A stretch of 64,000 bases of DNA, from the NCBI GenBank assembly GCA_028876495.1, contig JAGWRO010000024.1:1-64000 (forward strand), given 5' to 3'. Under the pieces are notes generated by a model that was not told the origin of the DNA, made no database searches, and saw only the letters and a program-made list of their open reading frames with translations. Each line of letters starts with the position of its first letter. Within the stretch, counting starts at the first letter, position 1. Shown here piece by piece: positions 35,517 to 44,682 of this stretch. Source of the stretch: Bacteroidota bacterium (lineage in GTDB: Bacteria > Bacteroidota > Bacteroidia > Chitinophagales > Chitinophagaceae). The position numbers and the translations under genes are program-made.

Positions 35517-36402
35517 TCACTTTTTAACCTCAAAAGCAAGCAATACATTTCCTGCTTTCTGGCCAAATTGAGAATATCCTGAGTTTACGTAAATCATTCC
35601 ATCTGCCATCACCGGTGCGGGGCTATCAATAGATCCGCCGTTGCCTTCAATTCCGTTAACTGTTTGATACTTTTGAACGGTATTATAATCCCACAAAATA
35701 TGGCCGTCGGTTGTGGAGTAAGCCCTGATATGACCATCGTTGCTGCCGTCAAATACTATACCCGGCACGACTGCCGGAGCAGCAGAATTAGCAGCGAGGT
35801 AACTTTCCTGTCCCGCCACCGCAGGAACCGGTGCCGACCAAACCACTTTGCCGGTAATAATATCCAATGCATAAATACCCGGCGAAGCTTTGCTGGATTT
35901 ATCATCAGGATCGAGCGACAGTATATTATCGGCATTGGCAGCATAAACATTTTTTCCATCGGTTGCCATGCCCCAATGTAAATTGCCGCCCCAGCCGGAA
36001 TAATCGTACAGGGAATTGCCATTATCCTTCAATGAAAAGTGCGTGTATGCCTCTTTGGGCATTACTACGGTTTTTATCATCTTGTTGGTAATATATTGGG
36101 CCACCGCTTCTCTTTGTTCTTCTGAAAGAGCGCTTGCCTGTTGGCGCATTAAGAATTACCCGTGGCGCCATGGCAGCCATCGCTTCCTATGCGGGCGCCT
36201 TTGGAAACGCGGGATTACCATGACATGCGCGGCAGGTAGCTGAGAATACCTCCTTGCCCATTGCCATAATGGTGGCACTATCTTTTTTTGGAGTGGAAGA
36301 AGTGCCGCTTTTATTCCTGCTGCTATGGCTACATGAATTTAAAACAGCAATAAAAACAACTGCTGCAAAAACGGAAAAATAAATTTTGAGTTTAACGGTC
36401 AT
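35517..36402 (-). pseudogene. Broken cytochrome c / PQQ-propeller dehydrogenase
   Basis: The N-terminal part (36187-36402) has a lipobox VLNSCSHSS and a haem site CRACHGNPAFPKAPA, then hits TAG at 36187-36189. The frame after that stop continues EAMAAMAPRVILNA, the expected sequence between haem site and helix. A frame change then leads to MRQQASALSEEQREAVAQYI (35517-36149). The propeller part (GMATDGKNVYAAN, YALDIITGKVVWS, YSTTDGHILWDY) is only about 170 residues, where relatives have about 450. One nonsense codon, one frameshift and an internal deletion show that the gene is dead. Relatives are PVA- or alcohol-dehydrogenase-like. Confidence 0.75.
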
Positions 36403-36534
36403 GATGAAATAGTTTTTATAAACGATCAATACATTAGGTTATTTAAATATATGCTATCTGATAAAATGATTAATTGGAAAGAAGCAAAGCGTTACCTGGC
36501 TTAAGTAGTCCATGCTCCGCATTATTATTACCAA

Positions 36535-36750
36535 TTATTTTTTTCTCTCTTCCCTGTATTCTAAAATATCACCCGGTTGGCATTCCAGTACATCACAAAT
36601 AGCTTCTAATGTGCTGAAGCGGATTGCCTTTGCTTTTCCGGTTTTTAAAATGGACAGGTTGGACAGCGTTAAGCCCACCTTTTCAGAAAGTTCGTTTAAA
36701 GACATTTTCCTCTTTGCCATCATTACATCCAGGTTTACAATTATGGACAT
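36535..36750 (-). CDS. HTH (Xre/Cro-type) regulator paired with DUF2975
   Basis: A 71-aa protein that is essentially one helix-turn-helix: KRKMSLNELSEKVGLTLSNLSILKTGKAKAIRFSTLEAICDVLE. It belongs to the small YozG-like group. It starts two bases after the DUF2975 gene on the same strand, a recurrent pairing in which the regulator and membrane protein are co-expressed. A palindrome at 37319-37341 ahead of the pair is a plausible site for autoregulation. Confidence 0.8.
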   Translation of the reverse strand: MSIIVNLDVMMAKRKMSLNELSEKVGLTLSNLSILKTGKAKAIRFSTLEAICDVLECQPGDILEYREERKK

Positions 36751-36752
36751 GA

Positions 36753-37286
36753 TTATACAGTTAAGTCATTTTCGTTTTGCAATTCGATACCACGCCTGAA
36801 AATTTGCGATATGATATAAACCATTCCTGCAATGAAAAGATATTCATCTCCATTGTTGAAATCAGTTAAATTTATTCCTGTAGATACGATAACATAATGC
36901 AGATAGGTCTTTCCTATAAAAGCAATTAAAATCCAAACACCTAATAACAAGTAGGCTAATTTCTCTAATTTTTTAGTTACAGTCATAGAAAATGGCGATT
37001 TAAGCTGAAGTTTCTGTAGAAGGTCAAACATAATATACCAAACGGCTGCCTTTAAAGCAGAGGCCAGGATAATTAAAGACATTCCAAAAGCAAAATACAA
37101 GGTGTTGTAATCAAGAATCTGGAACCATTTCTTCGATGCGCCAAGTACATTCTTTGCCCACCCCGGATTTATAAAACCGGATACAAAAGTAAGTAACTCA
37201 GCACCGCACTCGATTGAAAATCCGATGGCTGCTATTAAGGCCAAAACTTTTAGCACAACCAATATAATTTCTGTTTTTGTTTTCAT
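36753..37286 (-). CDS. DUF2975 membrane protein
   Basis: The product is 177 aa from the ATG at 37286 (a TTG seven codons upstream is less likely). There are four membrane segments: about 7-30, 64-85, 106-125 and 140-160. The sequence after the third segment, FSMTVTKKLEKLAYLLLG, is typical of DUF2975. The function is unknown; in other phyla these proteins occur beside a YozG-like regulator as here. The protein is probably in the inner membrane. Confidence 0.75.
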   Translation of the reverse strand: MKTKTEIILVVLKVLALIAAIGFSIECGAELLTFVSGFINPGWAKNVLGASKKWFQILDYNTLYFAFGMSLIILASALKAAVWYIMFDLLQKLQLKSPFSMTVTKKLEKLAYLLLGVWILIAFIGKTYLHYVIVSTGINLTDFNNGDEYLFIAGMVYIISQIFRRGIELQNENDLTV

Positions 37287-37318
37287 TTTAATTTGTTTAT
37301 GATGCAAATATCAGTAAA

Positions 37319-37341
37319 TATTTATTGTAAAACAATAAATA
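37319..37341. promoter_or_regulatory. Palindrome, candidate operator for the DUF2975-HTH pair
   Basis: TATTTATTG, a five-base spacer and CAATAAATA form a perfect nine-base inverted repeat 33 bases upstream of the DUF2975 ATG. The position fits a repressor site read by the HTH protein of the pair. The surrounding 37342-37400 is an A/T run, and the plus-strand gene starts at 37488. Confidence 0.45.
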
Positions 37342-37487
37342 AATATTTTTTTTCAAAAAAAAAAATTATACCACATATAAATTAAGAAGAAAAACACTTT
37401 ACATACAGAAAATAAAAATCACCTGAATTTCTTTCTTTACTGTAGCTTTAAGATGGCTTACATATTATCACCAATAAATCAGCGAAT

Positions 37488-37931
37488 ATGAGAAAAGCAT
37501 TTATAATTATAGCAGCGCTTTTTATATCCTGCCAGCAACATAAAAGCAATACAGCACAAGACAAACAGCAAATGATAAAAGCGGATAGGGCCATGAATGA
37601 CATGGCTGCCAAAGAAGGTTTTAATAATGCCATCCTTTACTATGCCGACAGCAACCTGGTAAAATTTGAGGATACCCAATTTCCCATCATTGGCAAAGCA
37701 GCCTTCGCCGCATCTTTTGATAAAAACCAGGATATAAAAACCATTTCATGGAAGCCTGTAAATGCAGAGATAGCCCAATCAGGAGATATTGGCTATACTT
37801 GGGGCAATTGGAAATTTTCGACAAAAGATACCACTTACTATGGCAATTATTTTACGGCATGGAAAAAACAAAAAGACGGAACTTGGAAGGTAACGCTGGA
37901 TGGAGGAAATAATACGCCTAAGCCGGAATAG
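37488..37931 (+). CDS. SnoaL/DUF4440-like (NTF2-fold) lipoprotein
   Basis: A 147-aa lipoprotein: MRKAFIIIAALFISCQQ gives a lipobox with Cys15. The body follows the NTF2-like DUF4440 plan, DRAMNDMAAKEGFNNAILYYADSNLVKFEDTQFPIIGKAAF, then ISWKPVNAEIAQSGDIGYTWGNW and FTAWKKQKDGTWKVTLDGG. Such proteins sit in the periplasm or envelope with unknown ligands. It stands alone among decayed genes. TTTACTG of the recurring motif and a TAGCTTTA near-match to the -7 box lie about 40-50 bases upstream. Confidence 0.75.
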   Translation: MRKAFIIIAALFISCQQHKSNTAQDKQQMIKADRAMNDMAAKEGFNNAILYYADSNLVKFEDTQFPIIGKAAFAASFDKNQDIKTISWKPVNAEIAQSGDIGYTWGNWKFSTKDTTYYGNYFTAWKKQKDGTWKVTLDGGNNTPKPE

Positions 37932-37952
37932 AAATTTAAAACATTAATCGTT

Positions 37953-38057
37953 ATGCCACACTTTATAATCGATTGTTCAGAAGACATTATTAAAATGAAA
38001 ACATCGGGCGTAATAATGCAGGCAGTTTATACTATTTGGCTGTTTGCAAAAAAATAA
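37953..38057 (+). pseudogene. N-terminal remnant of a CHMI-like isomerase
   Basis: The ORF of 34 codons starts MPHFIIDCSEDIIK and continues MKTSGVIMQAVYTIWLFAKK to a stop. MPHFIIDCSE with the N-terminal Pro is the hallmark of 5-carboxymethyl-2-hydroxymuconate isomerases (tautomerase fold, about 115-130 aa). The helix after MQAVY and everything beyond LFAK are missing or out of frame. It is a truncated gene, 21 bases after the previous stop. Confidence 0.5.
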
Positions 38058-38069
38058 TAAGTTACCGGT

Positions 38070-38414
38070 TCAATCCAGTTTTTCAGGCTTAATTTTAATT
38101 CCAAATATTAACCAGAAGATCCAGCTAAAAGTAGTAAAAGCAGCAACAGCTAATGGAAACCAAAAAGCTAAAATGGTACAAAGTGCATAAAGAGCAAAAG
38201 CAAAATATCCAAACTTGCCGTTTTCCGAATTTCCTTTTCTGCCTTTTCACTTTTAGCTAATTTAGCTTTAGCCGCAACCCGGGATATTAAAATCCAGCCA
38301 ATCGCCTGGAGTGCCAGCACAAAATCATAAAGAACCACAGCCGGAGTCGCATGATCCGTTAAAAAGAAAAAAGTATTTATTTGTTTGCTTACTATAGCAG
38401 CTTTGGAAAACAGG
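38070..38414 (-). pseudogene. C-terminal membrane-protein fragment, frameshifted (TMEM175-like)
   Basis: Minus-strand reading gives INTFFFLTDHATPAVVLYDF, then VLALQAIGWILIS and a Lys/Ala/Glu-rich loop SEKAEKEIRK. The reading then moves to another frame, GYFAFALYALCTILAFWFPL, followed by AVAAFTTFSWIFWLIFGIKI and a stop at 38070. Both parts look coding, so one frameshift separates them. The helices and loop resemble the end of DUF1211/TMEM175-type channels, but that identification is tentative. There is no N-terminal half; it abuts the DoxX remnant. Confidence 0.5.
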
Positions 38415-38831
38415 TCAGGAATCCGAAAGTTTTTTATCAGCGGAATTATTTCTGCCACTATAAATCAGCAGGTAGATTAATAACAAAGTCATGGCAAAAT
38501 CAATCCTGTATTCATGGGCAAACGACCAGAAACCTTTATCCATAAGTATCGGAATTTTGGTGGTAACAAAAGCCACCAGCATTATTATCAGCAATGGAAT
38601 TGCGGCAAGACGAATTACCAAGCCAATCAAAATAAGGATGCCACAAACGATTTCGAAGGCACTGGTAAAATAAGCCCAGAAAGATGGATGACTGAAACCG
38701 ATTTTAGTAACCCGGTCAACACCCGGACCTGCCAGGATAAACTTTTAAATTCCTTCAGACAAAAAAATAAGACCTACGACAATGCGAATTAAAATCGAGG
38801 GCATTTTTGATGTACTGACTAACCTTTTCAT
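38415..38831 (-). pseudogene. DoxX-family membrane protein with an internal stop codon
   Basis: From the ATG at 38831 the frame reads MKRLVSTSK, a membrane segment ILIRIVVGLIFLSEGI, then TAA at 38745-38747 where the family has QKF. The same frame then continues KFILAGPGVDRVTKIGFSHP, FEIVCGILILIGLVIRLAAI and TKIPILMDKGFWSFAHEYRI to a normal stop at 38415. Length (139 codons) and all four helices fit DoxX. A single CAA-to-TAA change explains the break. It may be an inactive allele or a sequencing error, but its decayed neighbours favour real loss. Confidence 0.75.
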
Positions 38832-38870
38832 CCTGTTAAGGTAACAAAACTTTATTTTCGCCAAACAATT

Positions 38871-39584
38871 ATGACACCACATGTACTTGATAATCCTGCA
38901 TGGAATGCAATGAACACAGCCAACAGCCATTTGGCTTTGGGTAACGATCGTGTAAAAATTTTTCCTGAAGAAGTGGGGCCTTTTGGAGGATTGAAAAACT
39001 ATGATGAACCCTCTTTTCGCGAACTGTATGATATGATACCTCACGGACGCAGGGTAGTTATTCCCATCAACCGGGAACTGAAAATTCCGGTATACTGGAA
39101 GGTAATCGATATAGTGAAGGTATTCCAGATGATATTCAATAATCCCACATTCGCCCCAGCCAATGATTCTCGTATTGTTGAATTGAAAAAGGAGCAAATA
39201 CCCCAAATGATTGCATTAACACAACTAACCCACCCGGGGCCATTTTTAGAACGCACTATTGAGTTTGGTAATTACAAAGGCATTTTTAATTCCGATGAAC
39301 TAATAGCGATGGCGGGGCAAAGAATGCACCCAAATGAGTATATTGAAATCAGCGCTGTTTGCACACATCCGGATCATACCGGTAAAGGATATGCGCGAAT
39401 ACTGATTTATGACCAGGTTCGTAAAATTATGACGGAAGGCAACATTCCGTTTCTTCACGTAAGAGTCGATAACGAAAGTGCTATTAAGCTTTATAAGCAT
39501 TTAGGCTTTACCGTTAGAAGCCAAATGAATATATATGTTTTAGAAAAAAGAGAATTAAATGACCATTCTCTCCTTTTAATTTAG
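38871..39584 (+). CDS. GNAT family acetyltransferase
   Basis: A 237-aa protein. The C-terminal GNAT core (about 100-225) shows AMAGQRMHPNEYIEISAVCTHPDHTGKGYARILI, with the acetyl-CoA loop HTGKGYA, and LHVRVDNESAIKLYKHLGF. The N-terminal 95 residues form the extension seen in the FR47-like/ribosomal-acetyltransferase-like branch. Substrate unknown. It begins 39 bases from the DoxX start on the opposite strand, and its 3' end overlaps the convergent DUF2892 gene by 9 bases. Confidence 0.8.
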   Translation: MTPHVLDNPAWNAMNTANSHLALGNDRVKIFPEEVGPFGGLKNYDEPSFRELYDMIPHGRRVVIPINRELKIPVYWKVIDIVKVFQMIFNNPTFAPANDSRIVELKKEQIPQMIALTQLTHPGPFLERTIEFGNYKGIFNSDELIAMAGQRMHPNEYIEISAVCTHPDHTGKGYARILIYDQVRKIMTEGNIPFLHVRVDNESAIKLYKHLGFTVRSQMNIYVLEKRELNDHSLLLI

Positions 39585-39791
39585 TTCCGAGCCTTGTTTC
39601 ATTTCTTTATCCTTAACTCCACAATAACCTAATATTTTTTCTAAAGGACAAAATTTGGTAATGCCGGATTGAAATAGATTTACACCTACAAAAACACCCA
39701 GCCAAATCCAGTTAATGTTTACAAAATAAGTAAGAGCCACACTTGTTAAAACAATAAGTCCGGCAACAACACGAATAATTCTTTCTTTCAT
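39576..39791 (-). CDS. DUF2892 (YgaP-like) membrane protein
   Basis: A 71-aa protein with two membrane segments (about 7-23 and 28-44), then KFCPLEKILGYCGVKDK with two cysteines. This is the DUF2892 pattern also found behind rhodanese domains in YgaP. It is the last gene of the efflux operon, 11 bases after the PII-like gene. DUF2892 genes often accompany sulfur or metal stress functions, which is suggestive only. Confidence 0.75.
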   Translation of the reverse strand: MKERIIRVVAGLIVLTSVALTYFVNINWIWLGVFVGVNLFQSGITKFCPLEKILGYCGVKDKEMKQGSELN

Positions 39792-39802
39792 TTTTTTTTA
39801 TT

Positions 39803-40111
39803 TTAAAGATTTGATTTTTCAACCGGAACAATAAATGCTCTTATTGGAAAGCCGGTATCATTTGATTGGTTATATGTTTCGATGAGTTCCATCCCATGGG
39901 TTGCATTTTCATCAGCAGTAAAACTGAATATCATCCGCGAATCAAATTTTTCATCACCGCTGGCAAACCAATCTTCAAGGATGTTTGCCGGATGATCATC
40001 TTTGAATCCCACCACTTCGGTGATGCTAAATACGGAGATCTTTGCTTCTTTGAATATTCGGATCACCGCGTCCTGGTATTCTTTCAAACTGGTTACAATA
40101 AATAGTTTCAT
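39803..40111 (-). CDS. Small PII-like protein of the RND efflux operon
   Basis: A 102-aa protein MKLFIVTSLKEYQDAVIRIF, with ITEVVGFKDDHPANILEDWF, then SRMIFSFTADENATHGMELI and FPIRAFIVPVEKSNL. The beta-alpha-beta order and length fit the PII/CutA-like ferredoxin fold; some metal-type RND operons end with such a protein. The family call is inferred from pattern, and no PII signature loop is complete. It has its own 104-bp leader (40112-40215) almost identical to that of the OmpA-like gene at 16553, which suggests regulation separate from the transporter genes. Confidence 0.55.
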   Translation of the reverse strand: MKLFIVTSLKEYQDAVIRIFKEAKISVFSITEVVGFKDDHPANILEDWFASGDEKFDSRMIFSFTADENATHGMELIETYNQSNDTGFPIRAFIVPVEKSNL

Positions 40112-40215
40112 GTGTATATTTTTTATTATTTTTTATTTGCCACATGGAATTCCACATATAAATTTTCATCGCGGTTGGTATAAGTTGCTCGAAAATTTTT
40201 ATGTTTCATTTCATA
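40112..40215 (-). promoter_or_regulatory. Conserved 104-bp leader, copy B
   Basis: On the minus strand this segment is nearly the same as 16448-16552 (about nine of ten positions, one single-base indel). It ends, like copy A, exactly at the start codon. The inner palindrome is TGGAATTCCA. Just upstream, at 40229, is the stop codon of the RND gene, so the element lies between two genes of one operon. No promoter consensus is obvious in it. Confidence 0.7.
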
Positions 40216-40228
40216 CTTTGATTTTTAA

Positions 40229-43200
40229 TTATTTAGTTGGATATTTTTTGCGCATCATTCTATAATATAATAGCGGCACTACCAGCAGTGTGAGGAAGGT
40301 TGAGGTAATAGTTCCGCCCATCAGGGAAATGGCAAGTCCCTGGAAGATTGGGTCGAACAAAATGATTACCGCTCCTAATGCTACGGCACCTGCTGTTAAT
40401 AAAATAGGTGTTGTACGCACTGCACCTGCTTCGATGATGGCCTGCTTTAAAGGAATACCTTCCCGCAAGCGGATGTTAATAAAATCAATTAGTAACACCG
40501 AGTTTCGTACCATCACGCCCGCCAGAGCAATAAAGCCTATCATGGAAGTTGCGGTAAAATAAGCGCCCATCATCCAGTGGCCTAATACAATCCCGATTAG
40601 TGAAAGCGGGATTGCGGCTAACATCACCAAAGGCACCGTAAAATTCTGAAACCAACCAACGATCAAAATGTAGATCAATAAAATAACCACAGCAAAGGCG
40701 ATTCCCAGGTCTCTGAACACTTCGTAGGTGATCTGCCATTCGCCATCCCATTTCAAAGAGTAATTATCTTGCATTTCAGGTTGATGGGTATATTCTTCTT
40801 TTAACGAATAACCTTTGGGAAGCTTTACGTTTTTTAAACTGTCTGAAATATTAGCAATTGCATAAGAAGGGCTCTCTAACTTACCTGCCATATCTGCCAA
40901 TATATACACTACTTCTTTTTGATTTTTGCGATAAATATTTTTTTGTTTGATGCCTCTTGTTACAGTCACTAAATCCCTGATAGGAATTTCGTTGCCCTGC
41001 ATGTTGGCAATTTTCAAATCAAGAATGTCATCCAGGTTTGCTTTGTCAGAATCACTTAACTCTAATTTGATAGCGGTTTGATGATACGAAACCGGCTGGT
41101 AAATATTTCCGGAAGGCAACCCCGTTAAGGCAGCATTAACCGTAGCCGTCACCTGTTCAGTGGCAATTCCATAACGCATGGCTTTTTCTTTATCCACCTC
41201 AATATGATATTCGGGTTGATCAGCTTCCACCATCCAGTCTACGTCAACCACATCTTTTGTTTTGCTGATGATATCTTTAACCTGTTTTGCAATTTTTATC
41301 TGGTCTTTATAATCAGGCCCGTATATTTCAGCAACCAGCGTTGACAGAACGGGAGGGCCGGGCGGCACTTCAACAATCTTTACATTAGCATTGTATCTTT
41401 TTGCAATCACCTGGATGGGACCGCGCATCAATTTAGCAATGCCGTGGCTTTGAATGCTTCTATCTTTTTTATCCACTAAATTCACCTGTATGTCTGCTAC
41501 ATTATCGCCCCTTCTTAAATCGTAATGGCGTACCAATCCATTAAAACTAATGGGTGCAGAAGTACCAATGTATGCCTGGTAATTGGTTACTAACGGTTGA
41601 GTGGAAATGTAATCTGCAATATCTTTTGCAACTGCCTGTGTTTTCTCCAGGGTGGTTCCTTCAGGCATATCAATCACTACCTGGAACTCATTCTTATTAT
41701 CGAATGGCAACATTTTAACTGCAACAGCTTTTGTGTAGAACATTGACAACGATGCAAACAAGATCACTACAATGCTTATAATAAATGTCCAACGCTTCCA
41801 ACGGGTTTCTAATAGCGGACTGATGAACGAACGATAGATCTTATAAATGGGGCTTTCTTCCAGCGTATGGGGTTTACTTTCCTTATGGGCTAAGCCTTTC
41901 TTTTCTTTTTCACGAAGGAAAATAAAACCAAGGTATGGGGTGAGCGTTAACGCTACGATCAACGATAACATCATTGCGATAGACGCACCAATAGGCATAG
42001 GGCTCATATAGGGACCCATCATCCCTGATACAAAAGCCATCGGCAATACTGCCGCAACCACAGTAAATGTTGCCAGGATAGTAGGGTTGCCCACTTCGTT
42101 TATCGCATAGATAGCAGCCTGCAAAGGAGGTAACTTTTTCATCTTAAAATGCCGGTGCATGTTTTCGGCAATGATGATAGAATCATCCACTACGATTCCC
42201 GTTATAAACACCAAAGCAAAAAGTGTAATACGGTTAAGCGTATAATCCATAAAGTAGTAACTGAAAAGCGTAAGCGCAAATGTTACAGGCACAGAGAGGA
42301 ACACGACCAGCCCGCCCCGCCATCCCATAGCCAGCATTACAAATAAAGTAACCACCACTATAGCGATAAACAAATGGAATAATAATTCTGATACTTTGTC
42401 TGAAGCAGTTTCTCCATAATTTCTTGAAACGGTCAGGTGCACTTCATTGGGTAATAATTCATTTTTAAGATGCGCAACTTTGGCCAATATTTGCTTCGAT
42501 AATTTCATCGCATCAGCACCCTTCTTTTTTGCAATAGATAAAGTGATGGCGGGATAATTTGATTTGAAAGTGTTTGATTTGACAGTGTCCGACTTGCCGT
42601 ATCCAAACAACACATATTGGTTAGAAGTTTCAGGGCCGTCTTCCACTTTGGCTACTTGTTTCAGGTATACAGGTTGTTGTTGATTGGTACCTACAACCAG
42701 GTTCCCGACATCATCTGCAGTAGCCAGGAAATTTCCTGTTTCTACAGAAAAAGCGGTATCCTGTTGCAACAGATCACCGGATTGCATTTGCACATTACTG
42801 CCCTGTATTTGTTTACTGATGGCCAGGAAATCGAGATGGTTTGCAGCCATTTTATTTTTATCCAGTAATACTTTTATTTCACGGCTTCTACCTCCAATAA
42901 TTTTAATATCAGAAACATTTGGAATCTTTTTAATTTCGTTGTCAAGTTCCTGCCCAAGTTGTTTTAACTGGTAGTCGTCATACTTTTCGCTCCATAAGGT
43001 TAAGCCCAATACCGGAACATCATCTATCGATCGTGTTTTTATCAATGGAAGGGTAACGCCCTGCGGCATTTTATCCATATTCTTCATTAGTTCGCTGTAT
43101 AATTTTACCAGTGAATTCTCAACATTTTCACCCACATAAAATTGAACGATCAACATGGACTGTCCCTTCATCGAGGTGGAATAAACATATTCAACACCTT

Positions 43201-43438
43201 TTATATTGGAAATTATTTTTTCCATGGGCGCTGATACTTTCGTTTCAACATCTTTGGGTTCGGCGCCAGGATAGCCGATAAAAATATCGGCCATTGGCAC
43301 CTTTATTTGGGGTTCTTCTTCGCGTGGAATCAAATACGTACTGTATCCACCAATCAACAAAAATGCGATCATCAACAGTATCGTTAATTTCGACTGTATA
43401 AAAGCTTTTGCTATATTTCCTGCAAAACCATTTTTCAT
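40229..43438 (-). CDS. RND efflux transporter permease
   Basis: A 1069-aa inner-membrane proton-driven pump subunit. Helix 1 is followed by PREEEPQIKVPMADIFIGYPGAEPKDVE, typical of RND start regions. The TM4 charge-relay segment reads ALVFITGIVVDDSIIIAENM (Asp pair at about 400). Two large periplasmic domains are at about 45-330 and 570-850, and the last helices contain GFIALAGVMVRNSVLLIDF. The sequence belongs to the HAE1/CzcA-like branch without a clear heavy-metal signature. It forms a tripartite system with the MFP and TolC genes upstream on the same strand. Substrate unknown. Confidence 0.9.
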   Translation of the reverse strand: MKNGFAGNIAKAFIQSKLTILLMIAFLLIGGYSTYLIPREEEPQIKVPMADIFIGYPGAEPKDVETKVSAPMEKIISNIKGVEYVYSTSMKGQSMLIVQFYVGENVENSLVKLYSELMKNMDKMPQGVTLPLIKTRSIDDVPVLGLTLWSEKYDDYQLKQLGQELDNEIKKIPNVSDIKIIGGRSREIKVLLDKNKMAANHLDFLAISKQIQGSNVQMQSGDLLQQDTAFSVETGNFLATADDVGNLVVGTNQQQPVYLKQVAKVEDGPETSNQYVLFGYGKSDTVKSNTFKSNYPAITLSIAKKKGADAMKLSKQILAKVAHLKNELLPNEVHLTVSRNYGETASDKVSELLFHLFIAIVVVTLFVMLAMGWRGGLVVFLSVPVTFALTLFSYYFMDYTLNRITLFALVFITGIVVDDSIIIAENMHRHFKMKKLPPLQAAIYAINEVGNPTILATFTVVAAVLPMAFVSGMMGPYMSPMPIGASIAMMLSLIVALTLTPYLGFIFLREKEKKGLAHKESKPHTLEESPIYKIYRSFISPLLETRWKRWTFIISIVVILFASLSMFYTKAVAVKMLPFDNKNEFQVVIDMPEGTTLEKTQAVAKDIADYISTQPLVTNYQAYIGTSAPISFNGLVRHYDLRRGDNVADIQVNLVDKKDRSIQSHGIAKLMRGPIQVIAKRYNANVKIVEVPPGPPVLSTLVAEIYGPDYKDQIKIAKQVKDIISKTKDVVDVDWMVEADQPEYHIEVDKEKAMRYGIATEQVTATVNAALTGLPSGNIYQPVSYHQTAIKLELSDSDKANLDDILDLKIANMQGNEIPIRDLVTVTRGIKQKNIYRKNQKEVVYILADMAGKLESPSYAIANISDSLKNVKLPKGYSLKEEYTHQPEMQDNYSLKWDGEWQITYEVFRDLGIAFAVVILLIYILIVGWFQNFTVPLVMLAAIPLSLIGIVLGHWMMGAYFTATSMIGFIALAGVMVRNSVLLIDFINIRLREGIPLKQAIIEAGAVRTTPILLTAGAVALGAVIILFDPIFQGLAISLMGGTITSTFLTLLVVPLLYYRMMRKKYPTK

Positions 43439-43554
43439 TTGTGTATATTAATTCGTTTATAATTTTTTAAGCCGGTAAAAATTCTTTTTCGAATCTTTTA
43501 CATGCTGTTTAAAAGAGAATGTTTTAAACCGGTTATTCAATTCTTCAAGTCTCG

Positions 43555-44670
43555 CTATTTTATTTTCACCGGTGCGCCGTTATATAATTTCCCATCTGCA
43601 CTTACAATGTATTGTTCATGTTTATCCAAACCGCTCAGCACTTCTACTTTGTCTCCATATTTTTTTCCTAATCTTACCCAACGCAACAGGGCAGTATTAT
43701 TGCTGCTGATGGTATACAAACCGGTTAGCTGGTCCCGGTTCTCGATGCTTGCAGTTGGCACCAGCACCTGGGCGTCCTGATCATTATTGGTTGCAACGGC
43801 CTTTGTCAGCGGGATAGAAACATCTACATACATCCCTGCATACAATCCCTTTTTGTCATTATCAGGAATACCTATTTTAATAATGTATTGGCCACCGGTA
43901 TACTGAGAAGATTGATTGATCTGCGTAACTTCCCCATCAATTGTTTTATTGATGGCACTTATAGATAGAATCGCTTTTTCGCCTGCCTTAATTTTGTCAA
44001 TTGTATTTTCCGGCACAGAAGCGCTAACCTGGTAGCTGCCGGCTTGTTCGATCGTTAAAAGAGGCATACCGGGATTGGCCATACTTCCGGCATCGGCTAA
44101 TTTCTGTGTAACGATACCTGAGAAAGGCGCGGTTAAATTGGTATAATTTAATTGGGCACTTGCTTCATTGCGCATTTGCTTTGCCGCTTCCAGGCCTGAT
44201 TTGGCTGAAGCCAATTGCAGGGTAACATTATCCAGTTCTTTTGCCGTAGCGCTTTGTTGCTTGTATAAAACGGTGAACCGGTCATAATCTTTTTGAGCAT
44301 TTTTCAGGGCTGCTTCGGCTTCGGCAATCATTGCATCAGCCTGGGCTCTTTTGGCCATAATATCCTGGTTACTGATGGTAGCCAGCAATTGACCTTTGCT
44401 TACATGATCGCCGGCTTTTACTTTCAACATCGTAATATATCCCATCACTCGTGTGCTGATATTTGCAGACTGAGCAGCCTCAATTTGCCCGCTGATATTG
44501 ATACTTTGTTTCTCGCCTGAAGACGGTGTAGCCACAGTTACGGCAATTGGTGTATCAGTATTTGCCTTGGGTTCAAGGTTAACTTTAGAAGAGCAGGCAT
44601 TTAGTGTAAGCAATGCCGCTATAAAAGTAAGGATGTACAATGCCCTTTTTGGTTGAATAGTTATTTGCAT
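43555..44670 (-). CDS. RND periplasmic adaptor (membrane fusion) lipoprotein
   Basis: A 371-aa lipoprotein: MQITIQPKRALYILTFIAALLTLNACSSK gives the lipobox with Cys26. It has the hairpin/barrel order of HlyD-like adaptors: ISTRVMGYITMLKVKAGDHV (lipoyl half), a coiled-coil hairpin about 105-175 (AEAALKNAQKDYDRF, KELDNVTLQLASAKSG), the second lipoyl half NYTNLTAPFSGIVTQ, and a beta barrel with ILSISAINKTIDGEVTQI. It links the pump to the TolC protein. It lies 12 bases after the TolC gene and 116 bases before the pump gene. Confidence 0.9.
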   Translation of the reverse strand: MQITIQPKRALYILTFIAALLTLNACSSKVNLEPKANTDTPIAVTVATPSSGEKQSINISGQIEAAQSANISTRVMGYITMLKVKAGDHVSKGQLLATISNQDIMAKRAQADAMIAEAEAALKNAQKDYDRFTVLYKQQSATAKELDNVTLQLASAKSGLEAAKQMRNEASAQLNYTNLTAPFSGIVTQKLADAGSMANPGMPLLTIEQAGSYQVSASVPENTIDKIKAGEKAILSISAINKTIDGEVTQINQSSQYTGGQYIIKIGIPDNDKKGLYAGMYVDVSIPLTKAVATNNDQDAQVLVPTASIENRDQLTGLYTISSNNTALLRWVRLGKKYGDKVEVLSGLDKHEQYIVSADGKLYNGAPVKIK

Positions 44671-44682
44671 GTTAAGAAAAAT

